Assembly: GCA_027494115.1 (NCBI GenBank)
Contig: JAOSJL010000001.1
Span: forward strand, 1,017,926 to 1,081,925
Reading direction: 5' to 3'
DNA from: Acidimicrobiia bacterium
GTDB taxonomy: Bacteria; Actinomycetota; Acidimicrobiia; IMCC26256; JAOSJL01
Length of the DNA stretch: 64,000 nt
The notes under the pieces were generated by a model. That model worked only from the letters and a program-made list of their open reading frames with translations. It had not been told where the DNA came from and made no database searches. Below, in pieces: positions 45,444 to 54,796 of the stretch. The translations under genes were made by a program, and so were the position numbers. Positions within the stretch are counted from its first letter, which is position 1. Every line of letters begins with the position of its first letter.

Positions 45444-45457
45444 TTACCGGCCGGTAA
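45444..45457. promoter_or_regulatory. Palindromic operator upstream of 3-hydroxybutyryl-CoA dehydrogenase
   Basis: TTACCGGCCGGTAA is a perfect 14-bp palindrome ending 33 nt before the ATG. On the minus strand it runs into TAACAT, a possible -10. Its size and symmetry suit a TetR-family repressor. A 12-of-14 match lies at the same distance before the thiolase gene. Confidence 0.6.
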
Positions 45458-45534
45458 TCGCGGTGCACCATGCGGGCGGATCGGGGCCTGCCCCGGCGTC
45501 TCGGGCTCGGCGGCTTCGTTAGAGTGCGCCTTCG

Positions 45535-46158
45535 ATGGGCGGAACCCTGCACCGCAAGCTCTTCGCCGCTATCTACGACCCCTTCCAGGCCGCGGGTGAG
45601 CGCACATGGCTCGGTGCCGCGCGCTCCGACCTGCTCGGCGACATCGGTGGTGACGTGTTGGAAATCGGCGGTGGCACCGGTGCCAACCTCGTCCACTACC
45701 GGAGCGCCGACCGGGTGGTGATCGCCGAGCCCGACGACGAGATGCGCGCCCATCTGCTGGACAAGCTCGGGCGTTCCCGTGTACCCGTCGAGGTCACCGC
45801 CGATTCTGCCGAGCACGTGAATGCACCCGACGACTCCTTCGACGCCGTGGTCTCGACGCTCGTGCTGTGCAGCGTCGAGGATCCGCAGGTCGTCTTCGCG
45901 GAGGTCCGCCGAGTTCTGAAGCCCGGTGGGAAGCTGTACTTCCTCGAGCACGTCCGCGGCGATGACGAGCGGTGGATCCGACGCAAGCAGCGCGTCGAGC
46001 CGGTGTGGAAGTGGGTCGGGCTCGGTTGTCGGCTCACCCGTGACACGCCGGGGATTCTCGAATCCGAGGGGTGGTCGGTCGAGGTACGTCGGGAGATGGC
46101 TCCGTCGAAAGTTCCCAAGATCCTGACTCCGTTCGTCCTGGGTGTGGCGACGCCATGA
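45535..46158 (+). CDS. Class I SAM-dependent methyltransferase
   Basis: A 207-residue methyltransferase of the METTL7/UbiE-like group. Motif I is VLEIGGGTGANLVHY, the acidic residue after strand 2 lies in VVIAEPDDEM, and motif III-like LKPGGKLYFLEHVRGDD precedes QRVEPVWKWVGLGCRLTRDT, characteristic of this subgroup. The acceptor is unknown, perhaps a lipid or small molecule. TAGAGT lies 9 nt before the ATG. The stop overlaps the next gene (ATGA). Confidence 0.85.
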   Translation: MGGTLHRKLFAAIYDPFQAAGERTWLGAARSDLLGDIGGDVLEIGGGTGANLVHYRSADRVVIAEPDDEMRAHLLDKLGRSRVPVEVTADSAEHVNAPDDSFDAVVSTLVLCSVEDPQVVFAEVRRVLKPGGKLYFLEHVRGDDERWIRRKQRVEPVWKWVGLGCRLTRDTPGILESEGWSVEVRREMAPSKVPKILTPFVLGVATP

Positions 46159-46847
46159 CGGCCCGTGGACCGCTGGCACTCGTCGGCGGCCGTGAGTGGG
46201 AAGAGGGGTGTCGCGACTTCGACGCCGCTCTCCTCGAGACCTCCGGTACGAAGGAGGTCGTGGTGATCCCCACCGCGGCCGCTTTCGAACGACCGGAGTT
46301 GGTCCTCGACGCCGCGCGTGGCTACTTCGAGACTTTCGGGGCGACGGTGCGGTCTGTCGACGTCATCCACCGTCGCGAGGCCGAGGACGACGAACCCGCC
46401 CGCATCGTGGCTGATGCCCGTTTCCTCTACCTCACCAGCGGTTCCCCGATGCACCTGCGGTCGGTTCTCAAGGATTCGAAGCTGTACGCGGCCATCGTGG
46501 AGGCCCACCTCGGCGGCGCCGTTCTGGCGGCGTCGGGTGCGGGTGGCCGGATCCTGTGTGACCCGATGGTCGACCCTCGCGGGGGCGCCTACACGGTCGG
46601 TCTCGGGCTCGTGAACGGGGTTGCCTTTCTGCCGTTCCGCGACACCGCACCCGCGCACCTCATCGAGCGGTCCATCGAGTTGCTACCGGCCGAGGCCGTC
46701 CTGGCGGCGGTCGACGAGCGCACCGCGATGATCCGAGACGCGCTCGGAACGTGGCGTGTGGCCGGCGCCGGAACCGTCAGCGTCTACTCCGGCGACTCGG
46801 TGAAGGAGTTCGCTCAGCCCTCGGTGATCGACACGCTGAAGATATAG
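46155..46847 (+). CDS. Peptidase S51 / cyanophycinase-like protein, altered nucleophile
   Basis: A 230-residue protein with the class I glutamine-amidotransferase-like fold of peptidase E and cyanophycinase. GPLALVGGREW, VVVIPTAAAFERPELV and RFLYLTSGSPMHLRSVL are in family order. The nucleophile elbow, usually SAGA, reads AASGAGGRIL: the Ser is one place earlier and Gly stands at the usual position. Activity is therefore doubtful. It overlaps the methyltransferase gene by 4 bp and the convergent cyclophilin gene by 34 bp. Confidence 0.75.
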   Translation: MTARGPLALVGGREWEEGCRDFDAALLETSGTKEVVVIPTAAAFERPELVLDAARGYFETFGATVRSVDVIHRREAEDDEPARIVADARFLYLTSGSPMHLRSVLKDSKLYAAIVEAHLGGAVLAASGAGGRILCDPMVDPRGGAYTVGLGLVNGVAFLPFRDTAPAHLIERSIELLPAEAVLAAVDERTAMIRDALGTWRVAGAGTVSVYSGDSVKEFAQPSVIDTLKI

Positions 46848-47629
46848 AGCGGTGCCGTCGCTGCGCCGTTCGGATCCGACGGGTTGTTGAAGGTCTCGAG
46901 CTTGCGGGCCACGTCGAGACCCTCGGTGACCGTTCCGAAACGCGCGTAGTCCGGCTGCTGGTCGAGTGACGTGATCTCCTGCGCCGTCACGATGAAGAAC
47001 TGGGATCCGAACGCGCCGGCGGGTGCCGCACTGGTCTTGGCGGCGGCCACCGACCCGGGTGGGTAGCCGTCGGTCGGTGTTTCCCCCTCCACCTCGTAGC
47101 CCGGGCCACCGGTTCCGGTGCCGTCGGGGTCGCCGCCCTGGATCACGAAGTCGCCGACCACACGGTGCCAGGCGGTGCCGTCGTAGAAGCCCTGGCGGGC
47201 CAGAAACACGAAGTTGTTCGTCGCCACGGGAGCGTTGGCCGCATCGAGAGTGATCGTGATCATGCCGCACGTGGTGTCGAGCGCGGCCGTGTAGGTCTTG
47301 GCCGGATCGATCTCCATCGGGGGCTCAGCGTCGTAGGTCTGCGGTTCGGCGGGAGCGTCGGGGGTGCGCTCGAGATCGCAGCCCTCCGGGACGGCGGGCG
47401 GTTCTGTGCTCGGCGGAGCGCTCGTCGACGAGCCTGCAGCTGTGCTGTCACCGTCGTCGTCGGTCAGCATGCGGTATCCGACGACGACGCCGGCCGCGAC
47501 CAGAGCCACGACGATGACCCACACGGCGATACGCCTGCGCCGGGAACGGCGGTAGGCGGCCAATCTCTCGGCGCGGGCCACGGACCGGCCCTCTTTCTGG
47601 CGTGCACGCTTGTCGGCCGAGGACGTCAT
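46814..47629 (-). CDS. Membrane-anchored cyclophilin-type peptidyl-prolyl isomerase
   Basis: A 271-residue isomerase. The basic N-terminus is followed by a membrane helix ([19 protein letters not shown]), a Ser/Pro-rich linker, and an extracytoplasmic cyclophilin domain. The domain contains [31 protein letters not shown] with the catalytic Arg, GSQFFIV and [14 protein letters not shown]. It would assist folding of exported proteins. TACGCT (AGCGTA at 47637-47642) 7 nt upstream suggests a leaderless transcript. Divergent from lysC. Confidence 0.9.
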   Translation of the reverse strand: MTSSADKRARQKEGRSVARAERLAAYRRSRRRRIAVWVIVVALVAAGVVVGYRMLTDDDGDSTAAGSSTSAPPSTEPPAVPEGCDLERTPDAPAEPQTYDAEPPMEIDPAKTYTAALDTTCGMITITLDAANAPVATNNFVFLARQGFYDGTAWHRVVGDFVIQGGDPDGTGTGGPGYEVEGETPTDGYPPGSVAAAKTSAAPAGAFGSQFFIVTAQEITSLDQQPDYARFGTVTEGLDVARKLETFNNPSDPNGAATAPLYIFSVSITEG

Positions 47630-47700
47630 CGCTGCGAGCGTAGCCAACACGCCGTGTTCCGCTGTCGCGCAACACTCGCAGCGTCGACAGCGCGCCCTTG

Positions 47701-47706
47701 TAGCAT
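47701..47706 (+). promoter_or_regulatory. Leaderless -10 hexamer of lysC
   Basis: TAGCAT lies 8 nt before GTG 47715. The divergent cyclophilin gene uses TACGCT in the same 85-nt gap. Confidence 0.4.
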
Positions 47707-47714
47707 CGAACGTC

Positions 47715-49004
47715 GTGAGCCTCGTGGTGCAGAAGTACGGAGGCACCTCGGTCGCGGAACCCTCCCGCATCCGGGAGGTCGCCGATCACATCGTCCGAAC
47801 CCGGGCCGAGGGCCACGACGTCGTCGTGGTCGTCTCGGCGATGGGTGGCACGACCGACGATCTCGTGGCGCTGGCCCACGATGTCTCGCCCGTGCCGCAC
47901 GCCCGCGAATACGACATGCTCCTCACCGCCGGTGAGCGGATCTCGATTGCCCTCCTCTGCATGGCGATCCTGGACCGCGACGTTCCCGCCGTGTCCTTCA
48001 CCGGATCCCAGGCCGGAATCGTCACCGACACATCTCACGGGCGAGCGCGCATCGTCGACATCCACGCCGAGCGCATCGAGGAGTCGCTGCGCGACGGCAG
48101 TGTGGTCGTCGTGGCGGGTTTCCAGGGCGTGTCCACGAGCCGCGACATCACGACGCTCGGACGCGGTGGGTCCGACACGACGGCGGTGGCACTGGCGGCC
48201 TCCCTCGGTGCCGAGGTGGCCGAGATCTACACCGACGTGGCAGGAGTGTTCACCGCCGATCCGCGCGTCGTTCCCGTTGCCCGACGCCTCGAACGTGTGT
48301 CGTACGAGGAGATGCTCGACATGGCCGCGACGGGCAGTCGCGTCCTGGCGTTGCGCTCGGTCGAGGTCGCCCGGAACCACGATGTGAAGATCCATGTCCG
48401 CTCCAGCTTCACGTGGGAGCCCGGTACGTGGGTCACCAAGGAGGATCCGACAATGGAACAGGCGATCATCTCCGGGGTCACCCACGACCTCAGCGAGGCC
48501 AAGATCACGATCGCGGGGGTTCCCGACCGCCCCGGTATCGCCGCGACGGTCTTCCGATCCCTCGCCGACGCGCAGGTCATCGTCGACATGATCGAGCAGA
48601 ACGTCTCCTCCGGAGGTGTCACGGACATCTCGTTCACCGTGCCCCGCGAGGCCCTGCCGGGGGCTCGACGGGTCATGACCGAGGTCATGAAGGAAGTGGG
48701 CGCAACCGGTGTCGATGACAACGAGTCGATCGCCCGGGTCTCCATCGTGGGAGCCGGGATGAAGACCAATCCCGGTGTGGCGGCGAAAATGTTCGAAACG
48801 CTCGCGGCCGAAGGTGTCAACATCGAGATGATCTCGACGTCGTCGATCCGCACGTCGTGTGTCGTCGCGGAGAGCGACGCCCACCGGGCGGTTCGAGCTC
48901 TGCACGCGGCGTTCGATCTCGGCAGTGACACCGGAGGCAGTGAGACCGGAGGCAGTGAGACTGGAGGCAGCGATGCCTCATCGGAGGAACGAGCGAGCGG
49001 ATGA
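47715..49004 (+). CDS. lysC: Aspartokinase
   Basis: Aspartokinase phosphorylates aspartate in the lysine/threonine/methionine/diaminopimelate pathway. The 429-residue protein begins [17 protein letters not shown], has [17 protein letters not shown] and ADPRVVP in the catalytic domain, and two C-terminal ACT domains ([17 protein letters not shown] and [19 protein letters not shown]) for feedback control. The extreme C-terminus holds a 15-nt in-frame repeat encoding TGGSE units. The GTG start gives the family N-terminus. asd overlaps by 4 bp. Confidence 0.96.
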   Translation: MSLVVQKYGGTSVAEPSRIREVADHIVRTRAEGHDVVVVVSAMGGTTDDLVALAHDVSPVPHAREYDMLLTAGERISIALLCMAILDRDVPAVSFTGSQAGIVTDTSHGRARIVDIHAERIEESLRDGSVVVVAGFQGVSTSRDITTLGRGGSDTTAVALAASLGAEVAEIYTDVAGVFTADPRVVPVARRLERVSYEEMLDMAATGSRVLALRSVEVARNHDVKIHVRSSFTWEPGTWVTKEDPTMEQAIISGVTHDLSEAKITIAGVPDRPGIAATVFRSLADAQVIVDMIEQNVSSGGVTDISFTVPREALPGARRVMTEVMKEVGATGVDDNESIARVSIVGAGMKTNPGVAAKMFETLAAEGVNIEMISTSSIRTSCVVAESDAHRAVRALHAAFDLGSDTGGSETGGSETGGSDASSEERASG

Positions 49005-50053
49005 CAGGCGGCGAACGGCAGAGAGTCGGCGTGGTCGGCGCCACCGGCCTGGTCGGTACCGAGATCCTGCGGGTCCTCGAGGATCGCGGATTCCCCGTGG
49101 CCGAGCTGCGCGCCTTCGCTTCTCCACGCTCGGCCGGTCGCGTGCTCCCCTTCGCGGGAGGTGAGGTCGAGGTCCACGCCCTCGGCGAAGGGTGCTTCGA
49201 CGGCCTCGACCTCGTGATGGTCGACGTCGACGACCCGCTTGCTCTCGAGTGGGCTCCCGCGGCGGCAGCCGTCGGAGCGAGCGTCGTCGACAACTCGGCG
49301 GCATTCCGAATGGATCCCGACGTTCCACTGGTCGTCGCCGGGATCAACTCCGACGCGCTCGACCACATGCCGAAGGGCATCGCGTCGTGCCCGAACTGCA
49401 CCACAGCGGTGCTCGTGGCTGCACTGGCACCTCTGCACCGGGCCGCCCGTATCCGGCGTCTCGTCGTGTCCACCTACCAGTCGGTCTCGGGTGCTGGTCA
49501 ACCGGGCCTCCGGGAACTCGACGACCAGTGGACCAAGCACGCGGGGAGCACCGGTGCACTCCTGCGCGCCGGCGACGGAGGCGATCTGCCATCGGGTGAG
49601 GTCTGGGATCGTCCCATCGCGGGGAACGTGATCCCGGTGGCCGGGTCGGTCGGAGACGCGGGGTTCACCTCCGAGGAATGGAAGATGGCGCGTGAGACCC
49701 GGAAGATTCTCGGCGACGACGACATCGCCGTCACCGCCACCTGTGTGCGCGTTCCCGTCTTCGTCAGTCATGCCATGACGGCCAACGTGGAGTTCCACCG
49801 CCCCGTCGATCCGAGGGAGGCCGCAGAACTGCTGGCCAGCGCCGAGGGTGTCACCCTGGTGGCCGACGGAGCAGCGGCGCCGACGCCTCTGGAGTCCGCC
49901 GGTGTCGATCCGGTTCTGGTGGGCCGCCTGCGCGAGGACCCGTCGCTGCCGGGAGCCCTGAATCTCTGGGCGACGGGCGACAACCTCCGAATCGGTGCCG
50001 CCCTCAACGCCGTACGGATCGCCGAGCATCTCTCCCGGATGCCCCACTCCTGA
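49001..50053 (+). CDS. asd: Aspartate-semialdehyde dehydrogenase
   Basis: Asd reduces aspartyl phosphate to aspartate semialdehyde. The 350-residue protein has the NADP site [35 protein letters not shown], the active-site Cys in [24 protein letters not shown] and the His-containing [11 protein letters not shown]. The ATG overlaps the lysC stop, forming the usual lysC-asd operon. Confidence 0.96.
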   Translation: MTGGERQRVGVVGATGLVGTEILRVLEDRGFPVAELRAFASPRSAGRVLPFAGGEVEVHALGEGCFDGLDLVMVDVDDPLALEWAPAAAAVGASVVDNSAAFRMDPDVPLVVAGINSDALDHMPKGIASCPNCTTAVLVAALAPLHRAARIRRLVVSTYQSVSGAGQPGLRELDDQWTKHAGSTGALLRAGDGGDLPSGEVWDRPIAGNVIPVAGSVGDAGFTSEEWKMARETRKILGDDDIAVTATCVRVPVFVSHAMTANVEFHRPVDPREAAELLASAEGVTLVADGAAAPTPLESAGVDPVLVGRLREDPSLPGALNLWATGDNLRIGAALNAVRIAEHLSRMPHS

Positions 50054-50130
50054 GGCGCGCCCTGACGGAGGTCGGTGGCCGGGGCCGGGGACGCACGGCG
50101 GATGGTGCGCGGCGCGCGAGACTGCCCTCC

Positions 50131-51978
50131 ATGCCGCTCAGTCGACGTCAGTTCCTCGGGGTCGTCGGCGTGGTCGCGGCGGCCGCTGCCTATCCCACCT
50201 ATCGCCTCATCGAGGACGGCGGCCTCGACGACGATTCGTCGGTCGATCCCGCCGAGCTCCCGACGACGCTGCTCTCGACGATTGCCCTGACCGGCACCGG
50301 TGCCTACCGGGCTCTCGCGAACGCGGCGGGCGAGCCGTTCCTGGTGCGCGACGACCTCGGAACCGTGGCGGGCCCCGACCGTGCGTCCGACCGACGCTCG
50401 ATTCTCTTCTTCGGGCAGTTCACCGACACGCACCTCATCGACGCCCAGAGCCCCGCCCGTCTGGAGTGGACCTTCAGTCCTGACGCGGGAACGCCGAGCG
50501 GGGCGATCCGTGCGCAGGACACGCTCACCGTGGCGGTGCTCGACCAGATGGTGCGAGCGATGAACGCCGTGCCCGAGAGCCCCGTCACCGGTGCGCCGAT
50601 GGCGGTCGGTGTGGTGACCGGCGACAACACCGACGGCAAGGCCGGCAGCGAGCTCCGCTGGTACATCGACGTGCTCGACGGGAAGTCGGTGACGCCCAAC
50701 ACCGGAGCCAAGGACGAGTACGAGGGCGTCCAGGCGTGGGAGGGCACGGACTACGCCTGGCATCCCGACGATCCCTCGAAGGACGCCTGGGGAATGCACG
50801 GCTACCCGTCCTACGAGGGGCTCCTCCAGGCGGCGGTGTCGACGGAGATCGACTCACCGGGCCTCTCGGTTCCGTGGCTGGCCGTGTCGGGGAACCACGA
50901 CATGCTCTGGCAGGGCAACTTCCGGCGTCTGGATGTCACGTCCGACTACGCCACGGGCGACCTCAAGCTCTCCAAGTCCGACGCCTTCGGTGGAGCGTTG
51001 CTCCTCGCGGAGACGCCCACCGGCGAAAAGGACGTGGGCAAGGCCGAGACCGCACTGGCGGGCCTCACCGCAGGTGAGGGAGTCGAGAAGGTGACAGCCG
51101 ACGAGTCACGGAAGATCTACACCGTCGAAGAATTCGTCGACGCCCACCTGGAGTCGCCCGACAATCCCGGTCCGGTCGGCCACGGGTTCACCGATGACAA
51201 CAAGTTGAACGGCACGGCCTACTGGGCCCGCGACGAGGGTCCGGCTGTGCGGTTCATCGGGCTCGACACGAACAACCACTTCTTCGGTGCCGACGGGAGC
51301 CTGCCCGGGGATCAGTACGACTGGCTGGAGAACGAACTCCAGACGAACTCCTCGCGCTACTTCGACTCTTCGGGCAACGAGCAGACCCACAATGCGAAGG
51401 ACCGTCTGATCGTGGTGATCAGCCACCACACGTCGTTCACGATGGACAACACGGTCCAGGACCCCGAGAAGCCCGAACAGAAGCTGTACACGGGCAAGGA
51501 GATCACCGACCTCTTCCTGCGCTACCCGAACGTGATCGCCTGGGTGAACGGCCACACGCACACCAACACGATCCTCCCCCACTCGAGCCCCCACGTGAAG
51601 AACACGGGGTTCTGGGAGATCAACTCGGCGAGTTGCATCGACTACGCGCAGCAGCAGCGCCTCGTCGACGTGGTCGACAACCGCGACGGCACGCTGTCGA
51701 TCTTCGCCATCGTCCTCGACCACGCGGGCCCGGCTTCGACGAACGGCTCCGGATATTCCGTGGAGCGGATGGCGTCGATCTCCCGGGAGCTCGCGGCCAA
51801 CCAGTGGTTCGACGACCCGCTGGCCAAGCTCGGCAAGGCTGAGGACCGCAACACCGAACTGCTGCTGAGCGCGCCGTTCGACCTGGCGACGGTGGAGGAC
51901 GACGAGTTGGCCATGGAGGCGCTCGCGCATCGCACGCGGCTGCTGATCCCGCGTCGCCGCGAACTCGTCCGAGCCTGA
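50131..51978 (+). CDS. Tat-exported metallophosphoesterase, PPA1498-like
   Basis: A 615-residue secreted phosphoesterase. The N-terminus SRRQFLGVVGVVAAAAAY is a twin-arginine signal. Metal ligands occur in FTDTHLID, VVTGDNTDG, SGNHDMLW, VISHHTSF and VNGHTHTN. Length and the TDTHLIDAQSPARLEW segment fit the TIGR03767 (PPA1498) family, whose substrate is unknown. It is not related closely to the cytoplasmic phosphoesterase at 35325. Followed by a tRNA-Pro on the other strand. Confidence 0.87.
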   Translation: MPLSRRQFLGVVGVVAAAAAYPTYRLIEDGGLDDDSSVDPAELPTTLLSTIALTGTGAYRALANAAGEPFLVRDDLGTVAGPDRASDRRSILFFGQFTDTHLIDAQSPARLEWTFSPDAGTPSGAIRAQDTLTVAVLDQMVRAMNAVPESPVTGAPMAVGVVTGDNTDGKAGSELRWYIDVLDGKSVTPNTGAKDEYEGVQAWEGTDYAWHPDDPSKDAWGMHGYPSYEGLLQAAVSTEIDSPGLSVPWLAVSGNHDMLWQGNFRRLDVTSDYATGDLKLSKSDAFGGALLLAETPTGEKDVGKAETALAGLTAGEGVEKVTADESRKIYTVEEFVDAHLESPDNPGPVGHGFTDDNKLNGTAYWARDEGPAVRFIGLDTNNHFFGADGSLPGDQYDWLENELQTNSSRYFDSSGNEQTHNAKDRLIVVISHHTSFTMDNTVQDPEKPEQKLYTGKEITDLFLRYPNVIAWVNGHTHTNTILPHSSPHVKNTGFWEINSASCIDYAQQQRLVDVVDNRDGTLSIFAIVLDHAGPASTNGSGYSVERMASISRELAANQWFDDPLAKLGKAEDRNTELLLSAPFDLATVEDDELAMEALAHRTRLLIPRRRELVRA

Positions 51979-52036
51979 ACGCTCCTGGATGGTTGCCCCA
52001 CGCCTGCCGTGTACGACGACCGAGTGGGGCTCTTGG

Positions 52037-52110
52037 TCGGGACGGCGGGATTTGAACCCGCGGCCTCATCGTCCCGAACGATGCGCGCTGCCAAGCTGCG
52101 CCACGTCCCG
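52037..52110 (-). tRNA. tRNA-Pro(CGG)
   Basis: On the minus strand CGGGACG pairs with CGTCCCG and the discriminator is A. The anticodon stem-loop CATCG-TTCGGGA-CGATG gives anticodon CGG for CCG. The T-loop is GGTTCAAATCC. CCA is not encoded. Length is 74 nt. Confidence 0.95.
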
Positions 52111-52114
52111 ATAG

Positions 52115-52603
52115 TCAGGAAATCGTAGTCGACGCCTCGTCGCCTTCCTGCTCCGACACCGCCTGCTCCACCGCCTGCTCCGACACCGCCGGCTCGGGCG
52201 TCACCGACGGATGCACCCACTCGTCGAGGACCTCGGCCGCCGTGCGCCGCAGGGTCATGGCGTCGACCGGTTTCACGAGTGAGGCGGCAGCCTCGGTCCG
52301 CTGTGCGAGGAAACGGTCGGCCTCCCGGTCGAGCAGCAGAATCATCGGGACCGGATCGAGTCGCCACGCGGCGGCCTCGAGGTGCAGGTCGAGTGCGACG
52401 GCGATCCCGCCCATGTTGCCGATCTGGAGGTCGAGGATCACGAGATCGGGGCTGTGTTCGGCGACGAGGTCGCGCACCTCCTGACCCGACGCGACCTCGA
52501 GGACGTCGTGACCCGGTCCCACGAACGCCAGGCGAACCTGGTCTCGGATCCAGGAGCCGTCCGAAGCGACGAGGATCGTGATCTGCTCCGGAAGTGATGT
52601 CAT
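52115..52603 (-). CDS. Stand-alone response-regulator receiver protein
   Basis: A 162-residue CheY-like receiver. Asp15 lies after the first strand, the phospho-acceptor is Asp58 in LVILDLQIG, and Lys111 lies in LVKPVD, so phosphorylation is plausible. No output domain follows; the C-terminus is an acidic Val/Ser/Glu/Gln repeat (AVSEQAVEQAVSEQ). No histidine kinase is adjacent. The stop is 5 nt from the tRNA-Pro gene. TAGCCT lies 9 nt before the ATG. Confidence 0.84.
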   Translation of the reverse strand: MTSLPEQITILVASDGSWIRDQVRLAFVGPGHDVLEVASGQEVRDLVAEHSPDLVILDLQIGNMGGIAVALDLHLEAAAWRLDPVPMILLLDREADRFLAQRTEAAASLVKPVDAMTLRRTAAEVLDEWVHPSVTPEPAVSEQAVEQAVSEQEGDEASTTIS

Positions 52604-52615
52604 GGTCCGCGCAGG

Positions 52616-53817
52616 CTACTGCTCGTCGTGTGAGCCCTTCACGTCGAAGAGGTGACCGCACACCTCGTGGAGGCTGTCGAAGTCGCAGACGTCGCGGGGA
52701 AGCAAGGGGACGTAGGCGACAGCATCGGAGCGAACCCGCTCCGCTGCCCCGGCCACCTGTTCGCGCTCGAACCTGGCGAGCGAGGAGAGGTCAGCGAGGT
52801 TGGAGTACAGGGCTGCCAACCGGACGGCCGCCGACTTGCGCTGCGGGTCGTCGCCACCACGCGCCTCGATCGTCTCGGCCCGTGCACGGAGGCCGCGGGT
52901 GTTGGCGTCGCCGAAGAGCGGGTGCACGCGGTTGACCACCAGAGCGTCGACCGAGTGGTCGTGGCGTTCGAGTTCGTCGGAGAAGTACACCGCTTCCTCG
53001 ACGGATTCGAGCCGCGGTGACGTGACGAGAACGAACGCCGTACCCGGATCGTCGAGGAGGTCCTGGACGCCGGCGGCCCGCGTGCGGAAGCCGTCCTCCA
53101 TCCCCTCGAAAGCTCGCAGGAACGCCACGATGTCCTCGATCACCTCACGACCCACGACCTTCGAGATCGTGCGCAACAGAGCCTGGACCGCCATGCCGGC
53201 GATGCGCATGCCCGCGCGCGTCGGCGCCATGAGGACCCGGAAGAGGCGGTTCTCGAGGAGCCGCGTCATCCGCTCCGGGGCATCGAGGAAATCGAGGGCA
53301 TGTCGCGTGGGAGGAGTGTCGACGACGACGAGGTCGTACCCGCCGGCGGTGTGCAGTTCGTACAGCTTCTCGGTGGCCATGTACTCCTGCGTGCCCGAGA
53401 GCGCTCCGGAGATGTTCCGGTAGAAGCGGTTGTCCAGAATGCGCTGGGCCTGGTCGGGGTCTCGGCGTTGGCGGTGACGAGATCGTCGAACGTCGTCTTG
53501 GTATCGAGCATCAGTGCCGAGAGTCGCCCCTGTTGGGTTCCCCGCCCCGCAGGATCCCAGCGGGCGCGGTCGATCTCGCGGGGCGCGTTGGTGAGCTCGT
53601 CGAGCCCGAGGGTGCTGGCGAGGCGCTTGGCAGGGTCGATGGTGACCACGGCCACGTTGCGACCGCGCCGGGCGGCCTCGAGTGCCAGGACCGCCGCCGT
53701 CGTGGTCTTGCCCACGCCGCCGGTCCCGCAGGTGATCACGATCCCACGGCGCTCGACGATTTCGTCGAGACCGCTCTTCCCGTCCGTGCTGTCGAATTCG
53801 GTGTCGGTGGGATTCAC
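52616..53817 (-). CDS. ArsA/GET3-like ATPase, second of pair (frameshift)
   Basis: An ArsA-family ATPase of about 400 residues. The P-loop is CGTGGVGKTTT: the usual signature Lys before GGVGKT is Thr. VVTIDPAKRLASTLGL is a switch-I-like region and LVVVDTPPTRHALDFLDAPERM follows switch II. One base is missing at GGGG 53456-53459. The GTG start overlaps the stop of the first ArsA-like gene (GTGA). It resembles the Rv3679/Rv3680 pair of Mycobacterium tuberculosis, which also lies beside a whiB gene. It is not expected to act on arsenite; no arsenic genes are near. Confidence 0.87.
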
Positions 53818-54767
53818 GCCACGTCCAGTTCGTCGACACCACGGCGAAACGCTCTCGAGAGAACCCCGAGTTCGTCGGGTCCGACCCGGCCGAAGAAGAT
53901 GAAGGGAAGGTGGATCTGGGGCAGCGGCAGCAGTCGGGAGAGCCGCTCGACCTGAGTGGTCTGGAGACGTGACCGGATGACGCGGAACTCGGCCGCGCCG
54001 GCGAGGTCGGCGGCTTCGCGGTCCGACACGAAGACGTCGAGGAGCGCGGCCTCGTTCTGGACACCGGCGGCGTCGATGCCCTCGGGAACGGCCGACGGTG
54101 GATAGACACCGTTGACGACGACCGGCCCCAACGCCACTCCGATGCGATCTTCGATGTAGTAGGCAGCCTCGACGACCTCGGTGACGGGCGTCTCCTCGGG
54201 GGTCGTCACCAGGAGCACCTGGCATCGCTGCGGGTCGGAGAGCATCTGTGTGACGTCTTCGGCCTGCTTGCGAATCGGCCCGACCCGCACCGCGTCGAGG
54301 AGACCGTGGGGGGACAGAAGGAACTTCAGGGCATGTCCGGCCGCAGGTGCGTCGATGAGGATGAGATCTGCGGCCCGGGCCTGTTCGAGCTGTTTCACCT
54401 TTCCGAGCACGAGGATGTCCTTCATGCCCGGTACGGCACCCGCGACGACGTCGAGAAGCCCCGAATCGGCCAGCCTGCGGGAGATGCGGCGCAGCCCCGC
54501 GTTCTCGAGGTAGTCGACCAGCGCTTCGTCGGGCGTCAGCGTGCGTGCCCGGAGCCCCGGAGCCAGCTCTGTTTCCTCGTAGCCCAGGGGAGGCCGGGCG
54601 AACGCCCCGGCGAGTCCCGATTTGCCCTCGACCTCGACGATGAGCACGCTCAGTCCGGCGTTCGCGGCGGCACGTGCCAGTGCCGCGGTGACGGTGGTCT
54701 TGCCGACACCGCCCTTTCCCGCGACCACGACCACACGCGAGGCGGCGCAAAAAGATGCCAGCTCCAT
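53814..54767 (-). CDS. ArsA/GET3-like ATPase, first of pair
   Basis: A 317-residue ArsA-family ATPase with the full deviant Walker A AGKGGVGKTTV (16-26) including the signature Lys. LIVEVEGKSGLAGAF takes the place of the DPA-type switch I, and LILIDAPAAGHALKFLLSP is switch II. PFIFFGRVGPDELGVL near the C-terminus is typical of the actinobacterial pair. The two ATPases probably form a heterodimer. TACCAT (ATGGTA at 54774-54779) lies 6 nt before the ATG. Divergent from the NfeD-like gene. Confidence 0.88.
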   Translation of the reverse strand: MELASFCAASRVVVVAGKGGVGKTTVTAALARAAANAGLSVLIVEVEGKSGLAGAFARPPLGYEETELAPGLRARTLTPDEALVDYLENAGLRRISRRLADSGLLDVVAGAVPGMKDILVLGKVKQLEQARAADLILIDAPAAGHALKFLLSPHGLLDAVRVGPIRKQAEDVTQMLSDPQRCQVLLVTTPEETPVTEVVEAAYYIEDRIGVALGPVVVNGVYPPSAVPEGIDAAGVQNEAALLDVFVSDREAADLAGAAEFRVIRSRLQTTQVERLSRLLPLPQIHLPFIFFGRVGPDELGVLSRAFRRGVDELDVA

Positions 54768-54796
54768 TCGGCCATGGTAGGGCGAGCACCCCTCGC

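Noticed and set aside
52616-54767. Arsenite efflux system
   Set aside because: The ATPases belong to the actinobacterial paired group and there is no arsB, arsC or arsD.
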